64,000 bases of DNA from assembly GCF_041146795.1 (NCBI RefSeq), contig NC_135175.1, forward strand, positions 33,170,136 through 33,234,135, written 5' to 3'. A program made the translations under genes and the position numbers. The stretch comes from Maylandia zebra (lineage: Eukaryota; Chordata; Actinopteri; Cichliformes; Cichlidae). Below, piece by piece: positions 28,894-40,719 of the stretch (position 1 is its first letter; each line of letters begins with the position of its first letter). The notes beneath the pieces were generated by a model, which saw only the letters and a program-made list of their open reading frames with translations, did not search any database and was not told where the DNA came from.

Positions 28894-31800
28894 TTAGTCA
28901 TCAGTACTGCCTTTAAAGCAGCAGCTGAACGGCTTCTTCAAAGCTTTTAACACTGCTGAAAAAAACCTGGCAAGTTTGGATTTCTTTGGAGGATTCACGA
29001 AGCCACCGAGATTCATTGCTATGTGCATCAGAATAGTGTCGTCAAAAGATGAATCTTCTGATATCATTACATTGAAGAACTTGTCTGCAGATCCAAACTC
29101 CTCGATAAGGCCTTTAGCTGTGGCCTTGACTAATTTATTCATGTTATTATTAAGAATTTTTAGGTATTCGGTGCATCTATCTTCAGAAAGTACCAAATCT
29201 GTCAGATGGTTGACAACTAAGTCTATTTTTCCTCGATCCAGAAGATTTCTGGCATTTTTGTGCAATTTGTGTTTTATTCTCATGACCAGAGAAACGCTAA
29301 ATTGATTTGAAATTAGCCAATCATCAGGTGACACTGATGTTTCTGACAGTTCTTCCTCTGGGTTTTCAGAGGTTGCTGGCTGACTTTGACCCTCTGTGGG
29401 TCCAGAGTGAGACACTAATACCTGATCACCAATATTCATTGCTAGGTGCTTCAGAATAGTGTCGTCAAAAGATGAATCTTCTGATATTACATCGAAGAAC
29501 TTGTCTGCAGATCCAAACTCCTTGATAAGACCTTCAGCTGTGGCCTTGACTAATTCAACCCTGTTAATTTTAAGAATTTCCAGGGATTCGGTGCATCTCA
29601 CTTCAGAAAGTACCAAATCTATCAGATGGTTTATAGCCAAGTCTAATTTTTTTGGATCCAGAAGATTTCTGGTATTTTTGTGCAAATTTTGTGCGATTCT
29701 TGTGGCTAGAAGAGTACTAAATTGATTGGCAACAAGTTTAGCATGAATTGACACTGATGTTTCTGACAGCTCTTCCTCTGGGTTTTCAGAGGTTGCTGGC
29801 TGACTTTGACCCTCTGTGGGTTCAGAGTGAGACACTAATGCCTGATCACCAATATTCATTGCTAGGTGCTTCAGAATAGTGTCGTCAAAAGATGAATCTT
29901 CTGACATTACATCGAAGAGCTTGTCTGCAGATCCAAACTCCTTGATAAGACCTTCAGCTGTGGCCTTGACTAATTCAACCCTGTTCATTTTAAGAATTTC
30001 CAGGGATTCGGTGCATCTCATTTCAGAAAGTACCAAATCTGTCAGATGGTTGATAACTAACTCTAATTTTTCTGGATCCAGAAGATTTCTGGTATTTTTT
30101 TGCAAATTTTGTGCGATTCTTGTGGCTAGAAGAGTACTAAATTGATTGGCAATGAGCTTAGCATGAATTGACACTGATGTTTCTGACAGCTCTTCCTCTG
30201 GGTTTTCAGAGGTTGCTGGCTGACTTTGACCCTCTGTGGGTTCAGAGTGAGACACTAATGCCTGATCACCAATATTCATTGCTAGGTGCTTCAGAATAGT
30301 GTCGTCAAAAGATGAATCTTCTGACAACATTACATCGAAGAACTTGTCTGCAGATCCAAACTCCTTGATAAGACCTTCAGCTGTGGCCTTGACTAATTCA
30401 ACCCTGTTCATTTTAAGAATTTCCAGGTTTTCTGTGCATCTCACTTCAGAAAGTACCAAATCTGTCAGATGGTTGATAGCCAAGTCTAATTTTTTTGGAT
30501 CCAGAAGATTTCTGGTATTTTTGTGCAAATTTTGTGCGATTCTTGTGGCTAGAAGAGTACTAAATTGATTGGCAATGAGCTTAGCGTGAATTGACACTGG
30601 TGTTTCTGACAGCTCTTCCTCTGGGTTTTCAGAGGTTGCTGGCTGACTTTGACCCTCTGTGGGGTCAGTGTCAGAGACTGATGCCTGATCACTGCTTGTA
30701 TTTGAAACCAGGTCCGGGTCTTCTGCACTCACACAAACTGGCTGATTGGTGAGATCAGTAACTGGACTTGACTGTGATGTAAACAGTCTGTCGCTTGTTT
30801 CACCAGCATCTGCTCCAATCATAACTTCTTCCTTTGATGGGGTCAGCACTCTTACTATATCTTCCACGGCACCAGAAATTTTGTCATTTATAATAGTTTG
30901 GGTTAAAGTTTCATTCTCCAACCAGAAAAGAAGGTTTTGTAAGAACCTTTCCACTGAATCTTCTACGAGCACATATGGCACCTCAGGAGCAGAGGGTACA
31001 TTACAGTTACCCTGTGAAGTCTTAGAGAAGTCAGACTCTGAGAGACTTTTACCCATTTGCATCGTGGGGGCTGGATATGTTGACTCGACATGGTCGTACA
31101 CATTTTCTGTCAACTCCCTTGAAAACATCTCCTTACTTGTCAGGTCAAGGTTTCCTGCCTGGGTTAATTTACTAAACAGCCTATTCATAAGTGGCATAAA
31201 TTGACTGAAGTTGAGCGGAGAAGAACTTTTAACTGTGGTTTCTAAGGTTGGTGATTTTCTGGGAACTTCTGAGGGATTTATGTGTTCGCTTTTCCTGGAG
31301 TCAGCTCTTTCACTCTCAGGGGAGGTTGCCTGTTGTCTCTGAAAGGTCAAAAATCCTTTGCTTTTCTTCAAATGATCTTTCAGCTCACTGTTCATTTTTT
31401 CAAATTCTATTTTAGCAAACCTGAAGAAGTGTTGTTTTACTTCATCTGGTTTTATAATTAGGGCGCATGATGCAAAAAAGTCTTTCACCTTTTTGATCAC
31501 CAGGTCCACGTCAAAAGCAGGCTTGGGTGAGCTACACTTCTCACTTAATGTGATATCTTCTGCATCAGGATACTGAATGTTTGCAATTAACACATTTACA
31601 ATGTCAACTGCAGCTTTATCTGCATGATCTTCATCATGTAAATAATTCAGATTGTTGAGGATTGTTTCAACATCACTTTGAGCTTTCTCCTCAGCTTCTG
31701 CAAACTCATCACTTTCTTTTTCCTCCACAGGTTGCAGTTCTATGTGACAGTCCTGGTCATCTTTACTTATCTCTCTGTCTGTACTCCACCTCATGAGAGC

Positions 31801-32520
31801 CATACTTATTTCTTTAATTGTTCCCATCTCAGAGAGCTTGGATTCAAGACTCTCATCACTTGAACTAAAGGAAGTGGGTAAAGCCCCCCTCATGCACAGG
31901 CCGCTCAGCTTACCTTTATATTTCTTCAGACATGAGAAAGCATGAGAAACCATGCATCTGAGGTTTTTTATGTTTGTTATTTTTCTGGTGACATAAATAG
32001 AATCCGGGTTTTCTGGGACTAGAACCCAACCCGAGTTGACTTTATTTGAGATCTCCTCCTCAATCATCTGTGTCAGCGCCACAGCGCTTTCACACTCCTC
32101 ATGGGTGACATGAAGAGCAGCAGCAAAGCTGGTTGAGAGAGAGTCTCCCAATACGGGGCTTATTTTTGTCACGGCTAACCTAAGGTATGTCTGGGATGAT
32201 GCATCATTTAATTGGTCCTGACCTCCTAGAAGTAACGTTTTTATGGTGCTTGCACTAACTGACTGAATGACATCAGTAATCATATCAGCCAGTGCTACTT
32301 GGACATCAGAGTCCCAGATCCCATTTTCTATCAAGCGCCACTGTAATCCAGAGAGCCTATCGAAACACCCGCTGATAGCAGGTGAAAAAGGCTCTGAATT
32401 AATGCGGGTAGGGGTTCTAACACTGGATACAGACATTGTCAATGACCTAATTTCGCTACAATTACTTTGGAAATCCGTTTTCAGAAAGCTTTCAGAAAGG
32501 GAAGATCGCGGTCTGTACAT
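28894..32520 (-). CDS. Gene copy C: four-repeat form
   Basis: 1208 residues, same unrecognised family, one exon. The N-terminus is of the C-F type (IRSLTMSVSSVRTPTR) with an extra Ser (DASSQT) against A/B. The C-terminal half has modules H, Q, H, T: the second Q module of the five-repeat form is missing, which accounts for the 429-bp shorter unit together with two in-frame 3-bp losses (FDVMSEDS and FDVISEDS instead of FDVMLSEDS). The first module has SETPVS where others have SETSVS. The basic Cys-Cys tail is intact. The promoter is complete and has no large insertion upstream. Confidence 0.85.
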   Translation of the reverse strand: MYRPRSSLSESFLKTDFQSNCSEIRSLTMSVSSVRTPTRINSEPFSPAISGCFDRLSGLQWRLIENGIWDSDVQVALADMITDVIQSVSASTIKTLLLGGQDQLNDASSQTYLRLAVTKISPVLGDSLSTSFAAALHVTHEECESAVALTQMIEEEISNKVNSGWVLVPENPDSIYVTRKITNIKNLRCMVSHAFSCLKKYKGKLSGLCMRGALPTSFSSSDESLESKLSEMGTIKEISMALMRWSTDREISKDDQDCHIELQPVEEKESDEFAEAEEKAQSDVETILNNLNYLHDEDHADKAAVDIVNVLIANIQYPDAEDITLSEKCSSPKPAFDVDLVIKKVKDFFASCALIIKPDEVKQHFFRFAKIEFEKMNSELKDHLKKSKGFLTFQRQQATSPESERADSRKSEHINPSEVPRKSPTLETTVKSSSPLNFSQFMPLMNRLFSKLTQAGNLDLTSKEMFSRELTENVYDHVESTYPAPTMQMGKSLSESDFSKTSQGNCNVPSAPEVPYVLVEDSVERFLQNLLFWLENETLTQTIINDKISGAVEDIVRVLTPSKEEVMIGADAGETSDRLFTSQSSPVTDLTNQPVCVSAEDPDLVSNTSSDQASVSDTDPTEGQSQPATSENPEEELSETPVSIHAKLIANQFSTLLATRIAQNLHKNTRNLLDPKKLDLAINHLTDLVLSEVRCTENLEILKMNRVELVKATAEGLIKEFGSADKFFDVMLSEDSSFDDTILKHLAMNIGDQALVSHSEPTEGQSQPATSENPEEELSETSVSIHAKLIANQFSTLLATRIAQNLQKNTRNLLDPEKLELVINHLTDLVLSEMRCTESLEILKMNRVELVKATAEGLIKEFGSADKLFDVMSEDSSFDDTILKHLAMNIGDQALVSHSEPTEGQSQPATSENPEEELSETSVSIHAKLVANQFSTLLATRIAQNLHKNTRNLLDPKKLDLAINHLIDLVLSEVRCTESLEILKINRVELVKATAEGLIKEFGSADKFFDVISEDSSFDDTILKHLAMNIGDQVLVSHSGPTEGQSQPATSENPEEELSETSVSPDDWLISNQFSVSLVMRIKHKLHKNARNLLDRGKIDLVVNHLTDLVLSEDRCTEYLKILNNNMNKLVKATAKGLIEEFGSADKFFNVMISEDSSFDDTILMHIAMNLGGFVNPPKKSKLARFFSAVLKALKKPFSCCFKGSTDD
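28976..30660 (-). repeat. Coding tandem repeat in gene C: 4 modules
   Basis: Module marks (ACCCTCTGTGG) lie near 29390, 29810, 30230 and 30653; two spacings are 420 bp because of single-codon deletions. Order H, Q, H, T from the N-terminal side. Confidence 0.9.
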
Positions 32521-32569
32521 TTAACGCACGACAACTAAAATGCAAGATTCAGGTCCCGCTGTTTCACCC

Positions 32570-32699
32570 CTATTTATAGACTCGAGTGGAGGTCACGTGC
32601 TGCAAGATCAAAGGCACGTACTGTGACATCAAAGCAGAAAGGAACTGAGCTGTGTGACGTCATGCCGCGAGCGTTCACCTACATGCACGTGCACACGTG
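32570..32699 (-). promoter_or_regulatory. Core promoter of gene C
   Basis: TATAAATAG at about 32571-32579, 50 bp before the ATG (7 bp closer than in A/B). CRE TGACGTCA at 32655-32662; E-boxes end at 32699. Confidence 0.65.
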
Positions 32700-33201
32700 A
32701 GCGATCACTAATAAATCACAGACGCATCAACGTCGGTGTTGTCAAACTTTCAATCATACCTGCAGCCAGTTCTTTGAAGCTCTCAAATGGGTTGAATGGC
32801 GGCTGTTTTCCACCATCATCGCAGAGCATTCCTCCAGCAGGTCCAACGCCTGATTCAACAAAACCCGCGACTCCGGCAGCTGTGCTCCGAAGCAGTTTGC
32901 TAATGTGATGCTAACTAGCTAATGTGATGCTAACTAGCTAAAGAATCCTAACAGGTACTTAAAAAACAAAGGGGACGAAGGAGGAGGAGGAGAAGTGGAG
33001 ACAGCGACCTGACTGACTGGTTCATCTGAGGCTCTCAGTGGTTCCCTGTCTCAGCGAGATTCACAACACTTCTTGCAACAAACTCCCGTAACCATGGTTA
33101 CAGGAGGACGCTCTGTTTGTGGCAGTCATTATCACAGTATGACTCACAAAGAGACGTTAATAAATATTAATTCATGCAATTTAAACACATTTTTTATTTT
33201 A

Positions 33202-33387
33202 CTAATGAGGTGTATAATGGTTTAATATGGCACGACACCCTCGCTGATGTTGATGCCTAGGAATCTGAAGCAGCTGACTCTCCACCTCTGCTACTGCTGC
33301 TCTCCTGTAACCCACGATGAGCTCCTTGGTTTTGTTGATGTTAAGCACCAGGTTGTTGTCACGGCACCGTGATGTCACGCCCCTCAC
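33202..33387 (-). pseudogene. LINE reverse-transcriptase fragment, unit C
   Basis: Same RDNNLVLNINKTKELIV relic as in unit A, at the same place in the spacer. Confidence 0.6.
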
Positions 33388-33432
33388 CTCTGTCCTGCAT
33401 GACGTCTCATCTCCATCAGAAATGCATTCAAT

Positions 33433-33913
33433 GAGAAGATTAGACTTTATTGATCGACGGCAGGAAAATTTGTGTGTTACCTCAGCTCAGGTAGAGATAG
33501 CAGAAGAAAATCCAAAAATCCAAATAAAATATAAACAACTACAAAATAAATAAGATAATACACTATATACAACAGTAGCATACACAGTATGTGACTATGG
33601 ATAGAGTGTTGTGGAAATGCAAGAAATACATTTAATTATTCTTACATTACTATTACTATTTAAGCAATAGATATCTAAAAGTATCTATAAGTATAGACAT
33701 GTACTTGCACACACATCTACACACTAAATATACACATGTATACATATACATACACATATACCTGCACACCAGGTAAATGTCCAGTGACTCATGACAGCGT
33801 GATTGAGGAGTTATAGAGTCTAACTGCTGTTGGGATCAATGATCTGTGAAAGCGCTCCTTCCTGCAGTGAGGCTGTTTTGGTCTCTGACAAGGATCTGCT
33901 CAGCTCACAGACT
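33433..33913 (-). mobile_element. LINE 3'-end relic, unit C
   Basis: Counterpart of the unit-A relic (ACTTTATTGATC to GATCAATGATCTG). Confidence 0.45.
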
Positions 33914-35300
33914 CATGCAGAGGATGATGTGGGTTGTTCGTGATGGATGTCAGCTTTACTAGCATTTTTAGCACACGATCAAAGTTTCTGTGGATGCTTG
34001 AAAAATCTTGAAGAACGTTGAATTCACTGAAGGTTTTAAAAATAATGCTGTAATCAGTTTCGTTACAGTTGCAGTGTTGTCTTCTGCTACTGTAGGCCAC
34101 AGCAGCAGCAGACGACAACACAGGTTGAGTAAGTGGGAGTGGGTGTTTTCAGACACAGAAGAACAACTTTAGATTAATCAAATAAAAATGTATTCAGTCA
34201 GCTTTCCAAATGTGAATGTTTCAGTTGTCTGTGAGTAGGAACTCAACTCTAATAAACTATAAGTTTATTTAACTATAAAAATAGTATGCTTGTTTGCAAA
34301 ACGTGATGTGCTTCTGCATCTTCACAGAGTTTCTCTCAGTTTGTGGTCGAGAGTCCTCCAAATGTAAGCATCGAACCAGAGCTAGAATTTGGCTGCTTAA
34401 TCTTTATTTCACTTCCTGGATGCTGTTTCTGTTTTCCATCAGGGTCGTTCTCATGCTTTCTATTCTGATGTAAAGTAACTGGAGGAAAGCAGCTCCCCAG
34501 AACAACGATTTGTCTCCAGACATTGGCCACCTCCACCATAGCAGATAACCAGGAGTGCTCCAAGGATCAGGAAACACTGGGGACTTGAAAAAAATGCAAA
34601 AATTATTTCAGATTAAAGTTAATATAAAACGTCAAACACTGTGTGCTTCCTAGTCAGTGAGATTTAAATTTGATCCCTCTTTGTTTATTGTATGTTGTAT
34701 GTTTATTATTAAATAAACATGCACAATTAGAAAGAGAAAGACAGAAGAAGAAATTAAGCTCCCCTTTTTCCCCAGAGGAGATCAGAAGTCAGCCAGAGCC
34801 ATACGAGTCTGCAATTAGCTGGGAGCGAGAGCTTGAGCCCTGGAGGTCTGACTGAAAGAGAAACCGCATCGGTTTAACAGACAAATTAAGAGTCTGACCT
34901 CTTAACAGTGGACAGGGTGGTGGAGATGTTCTGAGGGTGAGGCGGTCCTGTGTGGTCTGAGCTCTCCACTGCAAACCTCGGACAGGAACAGAAACTGCAA
35001 GACAGACATAAACACTTCTTTTACACACACTTTGATGGCCTAACCTCTGTGTTTTTTACATTCATGTGTTTACGTGTGATGTACATGACTATTGTGCATC
35101 TGGCTCAGTGTTTGATATTGTAAAGCAAAGTCAATAACAGCAAAAATTTAATATTTTACTTTTTATTTCTGTCGCCCTCCTGCATCAATCCCAGAATCAC
35201 CCACACCCTTTACCACATTTGCTTACTTTAGAGACTCCAGACACCAGGAAGTGGGAGAAATTTCTCTTATAATAAGATACGGTAATCTTTCTGACAATAG
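33914..35300. other. Unit C spacer, includes the empty BEL/Pao site
   Basis: No gene recognised. AAGCTCCCCTTTTTCC near 34757-34772 is the uninterrupted version of the site occupied in unit A. Confidence 0.5.
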
Positions 35301-35605
35301 GTGAGATTGCTTTTAAATATGGAAACGGGGATAGTCACAAGAAGTTTGAGAGGCACAACTCAGACAGAAGAGCAGACAGAGAAAAGCCATGTGGATAGGA
35401 GCTACTCTCCCGAGCTAAGGTTAGCCACAGAGGGCATGGATGCAGACGAGCCCAGCCTCCTGAACATCCCGAAAGAGCTTCGTGACTTTAGGAAACACAA
35501 CAACAAACAATATGCACATATTAGACGAGGGTTAAGAAGAGTTGATGCTAGAATGGAAGAAGCAGAGGGGCGATTCGACGAGACTGAGACGGTGCTACAG
35601 TTGTT
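35301..35605 (+). pseudogene. L1-type ORF1 fragment, unit C
   Basis: Same coiled-coil relic as 12508-12812. Confidence 0.5.
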
Positions 35606-35671
35606 TATTTTATTCATAAACTTCACTATTTCATTAATTATTTCATGGTTTCTTTGCATCTTCATCTGTAG

Positions 35672-35991
35672 CAGCGGTCTCCAACCTTTTTTGCGCCACG
35701 GACCGGTTTATGCCCGACAATATTTTCACGGACCGGCCTTTAAGGTGTCACGGATAAATACAACAAAATAAAACTAGTACCGGTACCGAAAAAAAGAAGA
35801 TTTATTCATAACACACGTGAAAAGACCCAGGAAAACTGAGTTAACGACCAAAACGATAACAAAATAACGCTGAAAACCGATAAAAACCTTGAAAACCATA
35901 CATTTCACACCTGAGACTCTACTCTCGCGGCCCGGTACCAAACGACTCACGGACCGGTACTGGTCCGAGGCCCGGGGGTTGGGGACCGCTG
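35672..35991. mobile_element. hAT MITE, unit C
   Basis: 320 bp with CAGCGGTCTCCAACC ends and the ATCTGTAG duplication at 35664-35671 and 35992-35999; orthologous to 12879-13198. Confidence 0.93.
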
Positions 35992-36282
35992 ATCTGTAGC
36001 ACTTACACATCGGTGTATGTTCCTTGTGTTTGCTTACATTAAAATACCAGCACTAATGACCAGAGCATACAAATGCAGCTTTTCATATTTGACAATATAT
36101 TTTGAAAGCACAAGACAAATCACAAACAGTTTTCAATGTAGGTTTGGTTTTTTATTTTGTTTTATTTTTCAGTTCTTGATTTGATGGTGATGTGATGCTA
36201 TATTACATGTTTTTAAGATTCAGCTGAATTTAATATTTGTAATATAGCATCGAATCACAACCGTCTCCTCAAGTTGCTTTAT

Positions 36283-36493
36283 ACTGTAAGATGGAGACCC
36301 TACAGTAGCAGCAAGAAAACCCCAAATATTAATAATCCCTTATGAGCAAGCACTTGGCGACAGTGGGGAGGAAAAACTACCTGTAACAGGCAGAAACCTC
36401 CGGCAGAACCAGGCTCAGAAGGGACGGCCATCTGCCTCGGCCGGTGGGGGGTGATGGTAACGATAATACGAGGAGACACGATGAAGAATATTT
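36283..36493. repeat. Common teleost interspersed repeat, unit C
   Basis: Counterpart of 13490-13700. Confidence 0.5.
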
Positions 36494-36614
36494 CTCAGTC
36501 TAATTAAAGTCGAATGAAATAGTTTTAAAATAAAATATACCTCAGATGTTAACTCTGAGGCCAGACTGCTTTAAGATTTTAAAAGAGGTATTTGAAAAAA
36601 ATCAAGATGACAAT

Positions 36615-39600
36615 TTAGTCATCAGTACTGCCTTTAAAGCAGCAGCTGAACGGCTTCTTCAAAGCTTTTAACACTGCTGAAAAAAACCTGGCAAGTTTGG
36701 ATTTCTTTGGAGGATTCACGAAGCCACCGAGATTCATTGCTATGTGCATCAGAATAGTGTCGTCAAAAGATGAATCTTCTGATATCATTACATTGAAGAA
36801 CTTGTCTGCAGATCCAAACTCCTCGATAAGGCCTTTAGCTGTGGCCTTGACTAATTTATTCATGTTATTATTAAGAATTTTTAGGTATTCGGTGCATCTA
36901 TCTTCAGAAAGTACCAAATCTGTCAGATGGTTGACAACTAAGTCTATTTTTCCTCGATCCAGAAGATTTCTGGCATTTTTGTGCAATTTGTGTTTTATTC
37001 TCATGACCAGAGAAACGCTAAATTGATTTGAAATTAGCCAATCATCAGGTGACACTGATGTTTCTGACAGTTCTTCCTCTGGGTTTTCAGAGGTTGCTGG
37101 CTGACTTTGACCCTCTGTGGGTCCAGAGTGAGACACTAATACCTGATCACCAATATTCATTGCTAGGTGCTTCAGAATAGTGTCGTCAAAAGATGAATCT
37201 TCTGACAACATTACATCGAAGAACTTGTCTGCAGATCCAAACTCCTTGATAAGACCTTCAGCTGTGGCCTTGACTAATTCAACCCTGTTAATTTTAAGAA
37301 TTTCCAGGGATTCGGTGCATCTCATTTCAGAAAGTACCAAATCTGTCAGATGGTTGATAACTAACTCTAATTTTTCTGGGTCCAGAAGATTTCTGGTATT
37401 TTTTTGCAAATTTTGTGCGATACTTGTGGCTAGAAGAGTACTAAATTGATTGGCAATGAGCTTAGCATGAATTGACACTGATGTTTCTGACAGCTCTTCC
37501 TCTGGGTTTTCAGAGGTTGCTGGCTGACTTTGACCCTCTGTGGGTTCAGAGTGAGACACTAATGCCTGATCACCAATATTCATTGCTAGGTGCTTCAGAA
37601 TAGTGTCGTCAAAAGATGAATCTTCTGACAACATTACATCGAAGAACTTGTCTGCAGATCCAAACTCCTTGATAAGACCTTCAGCTGTGGCCTTGACTAA
37701 TTCAACCCTGTTAATTTTAAGAATTTCCAGGGATTCGGTGCATCTCACTTCAGAAAGTACCAAATCTATCAGATGGTTTATAGCCAAGTCTAATTTTTTT
37801 GGATCCAGAAGATTTCTGGTATTTTTGTGCAAATTTTGTGCGATTCTTGTGGCTAGAAGAGTACTAAATTGATTGGCAACAAGTTTAGCATGAATTGACA
37901 CTGATGTTTCTGACAGCTCTTCCTCTGGGTTTTCAGAGGCTGCTGGCTGACTTTGACCCTCTGTGGGTTCAGAGTGAGACACTAATGCCTGATCACCAAT
38001 ATTCATTGCTAGGTGCTTCAGAATAGTGTCGTCAAAAGATGAATCTTCTGACAACATTACATCGAAGAGCTTGTCTGCAGATCCAAACTCCTTGATAAGA
38101 CCTTCAGCTGTGGCCTTGACTAATTCAACCCTGTTCATTTTAAGAATTTCCAGGGATTCGGTGCATCTCATTTCAGAAAGTACCAAATCTGTCAGATGGT
38201 TGATAACTAACTCTAATTTTTCTGGATCCAGAAGATTTCTGGTATTTTTTTGCAAATTTTGTGCGATTCTTGTGGCTAGAAGAGTACTAAATTGATTGGC
38301 AATGAGCTTAGCATGAATTGACACTGATGTTTCTGACAGCTCTTCCTCTGGGTTTTCAGAGGCTGCTGGCTGACTTTGACCCTCTGTGGGTTCAGAGTGA
38401 GACACTAATGCCTGATCACCAATATTCATTGCTAGGTGCTTCAGAATAGTGTCGTCAAAAGATGAATCTTCTGACAACATTACATCGAAGAACTTGTCTG
38501 CAGATCCAAACTCCTTGATAAGACCTTCAGCTGTGGCCTTGACTAATTCAACCCTGTTCATTTTAAGAATTTCCAGGTTTTCTGTGCATCTCACTTCAGA
38601 AAGTACCAAATCTATCAGATGGTTGATAGCCAAGTCTAATTTTTTTGGATCCAGAAGATTTCTGGTATTTTTGTGCAAATTTTGTGCGATTCTTGTGGCT
38701 AGAAGAGTACTAAATTGATTGGCAATGAGCTTAGCGTGAATTGACACTGATGTTTCTGACAGCTCTTCCTCTGGGTTTTCAGAGGTTGCTGGCTGACTTT
38801 GACCCTCTGTGGGGTCAGTGTCAGAGACTGATGCCTGATCACTGCTTGTATTTGAAACCAGGTCCGGGTCTTCTGCACTCACACAAACTGGCTGATTGGT
38901 GAGATCAGTAACTGGACTTGACTGTGATGTAAACAGTCTGTCGCTTGTTTCACCAGCATCTGCTCCAATCATAACTTCTTCCTTTGATGGGGTCAGCACT
39001 CTTACTATATCTTCCACGGCACCAGAAATTTTGTCATTTATAATAGTTTGGGTTAAAGTTTCATTCTCCAACCAGAAAAGAAGGTTTTGTAAGAACCTTT
39101 CCACTGAATCTTCTACGAGCACATATGGCACCTCAGGAGCAGAGGGTACATTACAGTTACCCTGTGAAGTCTTAGAGAAGTCAGACTCTGAGAGACTTTT
39201 ACCCATTTGCATCGTGGGGGCTGGATATGTTGACTCGACATGGTCGTACACATTTTCTGTCAACTCCCTTGAAAACATCTCCTTACTTGTCAGGTCAAGG
39301 TTTCCTGCCTGGGTTAATTTACTAAACAGCCTATTCATAAGTGGCATAAATTGACTGAAGTTGAGCGGAGAAGAACTTTTAACTGTGGTTTCTAAGGTTG
39401 GTGATTTTCTGGGAACTTCTGAGGGATTTATGTGTTCGCTTTTCCTGGAGTCAGCTCTTTCACTCTCAGGGGAGGTTGCCTGTTGTCTCTGAAAGGTCAA
39501 AAATCCTTTGCTTTTCTTCAAATGATCTTTCAGCTCACTGTTCATTTTTTCAAATTCTATTTTAGCAAACCTGAAGAAGTGTTGTTTTACTTCATCTGGT

Positions 39601-40670
39601 TTTATAATTAGGGCGCATGATGCAAAAAAGTCTTTCACCTTTTTGATCACCAGGTCCACGTCAAAAGCAGGCTTGGGTGAGCTACACTTCTCACTTAATG
39701 TGATATCTTCTGCATCAGGATACTGAATGTTTGCAATTAACACATTTACAATGTCAACTGCAGCTTTATCTGCATGATCTTCATCATGTAAATAATTCAG
39801 ATTGTTGAGGATTGTTTCAACATCACTTTGAGCTTTCTCCTCAGCTTCTGCAAACTCATCACTTTCTTTTTCCTCCACAGGTTGCAGTTCTATGTGACAG
39901 TCCTGGTCATCTTTACTTATCTCTCTGTCTGTACTCCACCTCATGAGAGCCATACTTATTTCTTTAATTGTTCCCATCTCAGAGAGCTTGGATTCAAGAC
40001 TCTCATCACTTGAACTAAAGGAAGTGGGTAAAGCCCCCCTCATGCACAGGCCGCTCAGCTTACCTTTATATTTCTTCAGACATGAGAAAGCATGAGAAAC
40101 CATGCATCTGAGGTTTTTTATGTTTGTTATTTTTCTGGTGACATAAATAGAATCCGGGTTTTCTGGGACTAGAACCCAACCCGAGTTGACTTTATTTGAG
40201 ATCTCCTCCTCAATCATCTGTGTCAGCGCCACAGCGCTTTCACACTCCTCATGGGTGACATGAAGAGCAGCAGCAAAGCTGGTTGAGAGAGAGTCTCCCA
40301 ATACGGGGCTTATTTTTGTCACGGCTAACCTAAGGTATGTCTGGGATGATGCATCATTTAATTGGTCCTGACCTCCTAGAAGTAACGTTTTTATGGTGCT
40401 TGCACTAACTGACTGAATGACATCAGTAATCATATCAGCCAGTGCTACTTGGACATCAGAGTCCCAGATCCCATTTTCTATCAAGCGCCACTGTAATCCA
40501 GAGAGCCTATCGAAACACCCGCTGATAGCAGGTGAAAAAGGCTCTGAATTAATGCGGGTAGGGGTTCTAACACTGGATACAGACATTGTCAATGACCTAA
40601 TTTCGCTACAATTACTTTGGAAATCCGTTTTCAGAAAGCTTTCAGAAAGGGAAGATCGCGGTCTGTACAT
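36615..40670 (-). CDS. Gene copy D: full-length, five repeats
   Basis: 1351 residues, unrecognised family, one exon. C-F type N-terminus, the 238-275 acidic insert present, modules H, Q, H, Q, T and an intact Lys-rich Cys-Cys tail. In module 4 the Q type carries LATSIAQ and LEILKINR. The second and third modules have QPAASENP. It ends the repeats with GDQVLVSHSG as C and E do, unlike B and F (GDQALVSHSG). No frame damage, so it is likely functional. Confidence 0.87.
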   Translation of the reverse strand: MYRPRSSLSESFLKTDFQSNCSEIRSLTMSVSSVRTPTRINSEPFSPAISGCFDRLSGLQWRLIENGIWDSDVQVALADMITDVIQSVSASTIKTLLLGGQDQLNDASSQTYLRLAVTKISPVLGDSLSTSFAAALHVTHEECESAVALTQMIEEEISNKVNSGWVLVPENPDSIYVTRKITNIKNLRCMVSHAFSCLKKYKGKLSGLCMRGALPTSFSSSDESLESKLSEMGTIKEISMALMRWSTDREISKDDQDCHIELQPVEEKESDEFAEAEEKAQSDVETILNNLNYLHDEDHADKAAVDIVNVLIANIQYPDAEDITLSEKCSSPKPAFDVDLVIKKVKDFFASCALIIKPDEVKQHFFRFAKIEFEKMNSELKDHLKKSKGFLTFQRQQATSPESERADSRKSEHINPSEVPRKSPTLETTVKSSSPLNFSQFMPLMNRLFSKLTQAGNLDLTSKEMFSRELTENVYDHVESTYPAPTMQMGKSLSESDFSKTSQGNCNVPSAPEVPYVLVEDSVERFLQNLLFWLENETLTQTIINDKISGAVEDIVRVLTPSKEEVMIGADAGETSDRLFTSQSSPVTDLTNQPVCVSAEDPDLVSNTSSDQASVSDTDPTEGQSQPATSENPEEELSETSVSIHAKLIANQFSTLLATRIAQNLHKNTRNLLDPKKLDLAINHLIDLVLSEVRCTENLEILKMNRVELVKATAEGLIKEFGSADKFFDVMLSEDSSFDDTILKHLAMNIGDQALVSHSEPTEGQSQPAASENPEEELSETSVSIHAKLIANQFSTLLATRIAQNLQKNTRNLLDPEKLELVINHLTDLVLSEMRCTESLEILKMNRVELVKATAEGLIKEFGSADKLFDVMLSEDSSFDDTILKHLAMNIGDQALVSHSEPTEGQSQPAASENPEEELSETSVSIHAKLVANQFSTLLATRIAQNLHKNTRNLLDPKKLDLAINHLIDLVLSEVRCTESLEILKINRVELVKATAEGLIKEFGSADKFFDVMLSEDSSFDDTILKHLAMNIGDQALVSHSEPTEGQSQPATSENPEEELSETSVSIHAKLIANQFSTLLATSIAQNLQKNTRNLLDPEKLELVINHLTDLVLSEMRCTESLEILKINRVELVKATAEGLIKEFGSADKFFDVMLSEDSSFDDTILKHLAMNIGDQVLVSHSGPTEGQSQPATSENPEEELSETSVSPDDWLISNQFSVSLVMRIKHKLHKNARNLLDRGKIDLVVNHLTDLVLSEDRCTEYLKILNNNMNKLVKATAKGLIEEFGSADKFFNVMISEDSSFDDTILMHIAMNLGGFVNPPKKSKLARFFSAVLKALKKPFSCCFKGSTDD
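36697..38815 (-). repeat. Coding tandem repeat in gene D: 5 x 423 bp
   Basis: Exact 423-bp spacing (antisense-open marks at 37180, 37603, 38026 and 38449). H/Q alternation as in B. Confidence 0.93.
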
Positions 40671-40719
40671 TTAACGCACGACAACTAAAATGCAAGATTC
40701 AGGTCCCGCTGTTTCACCC

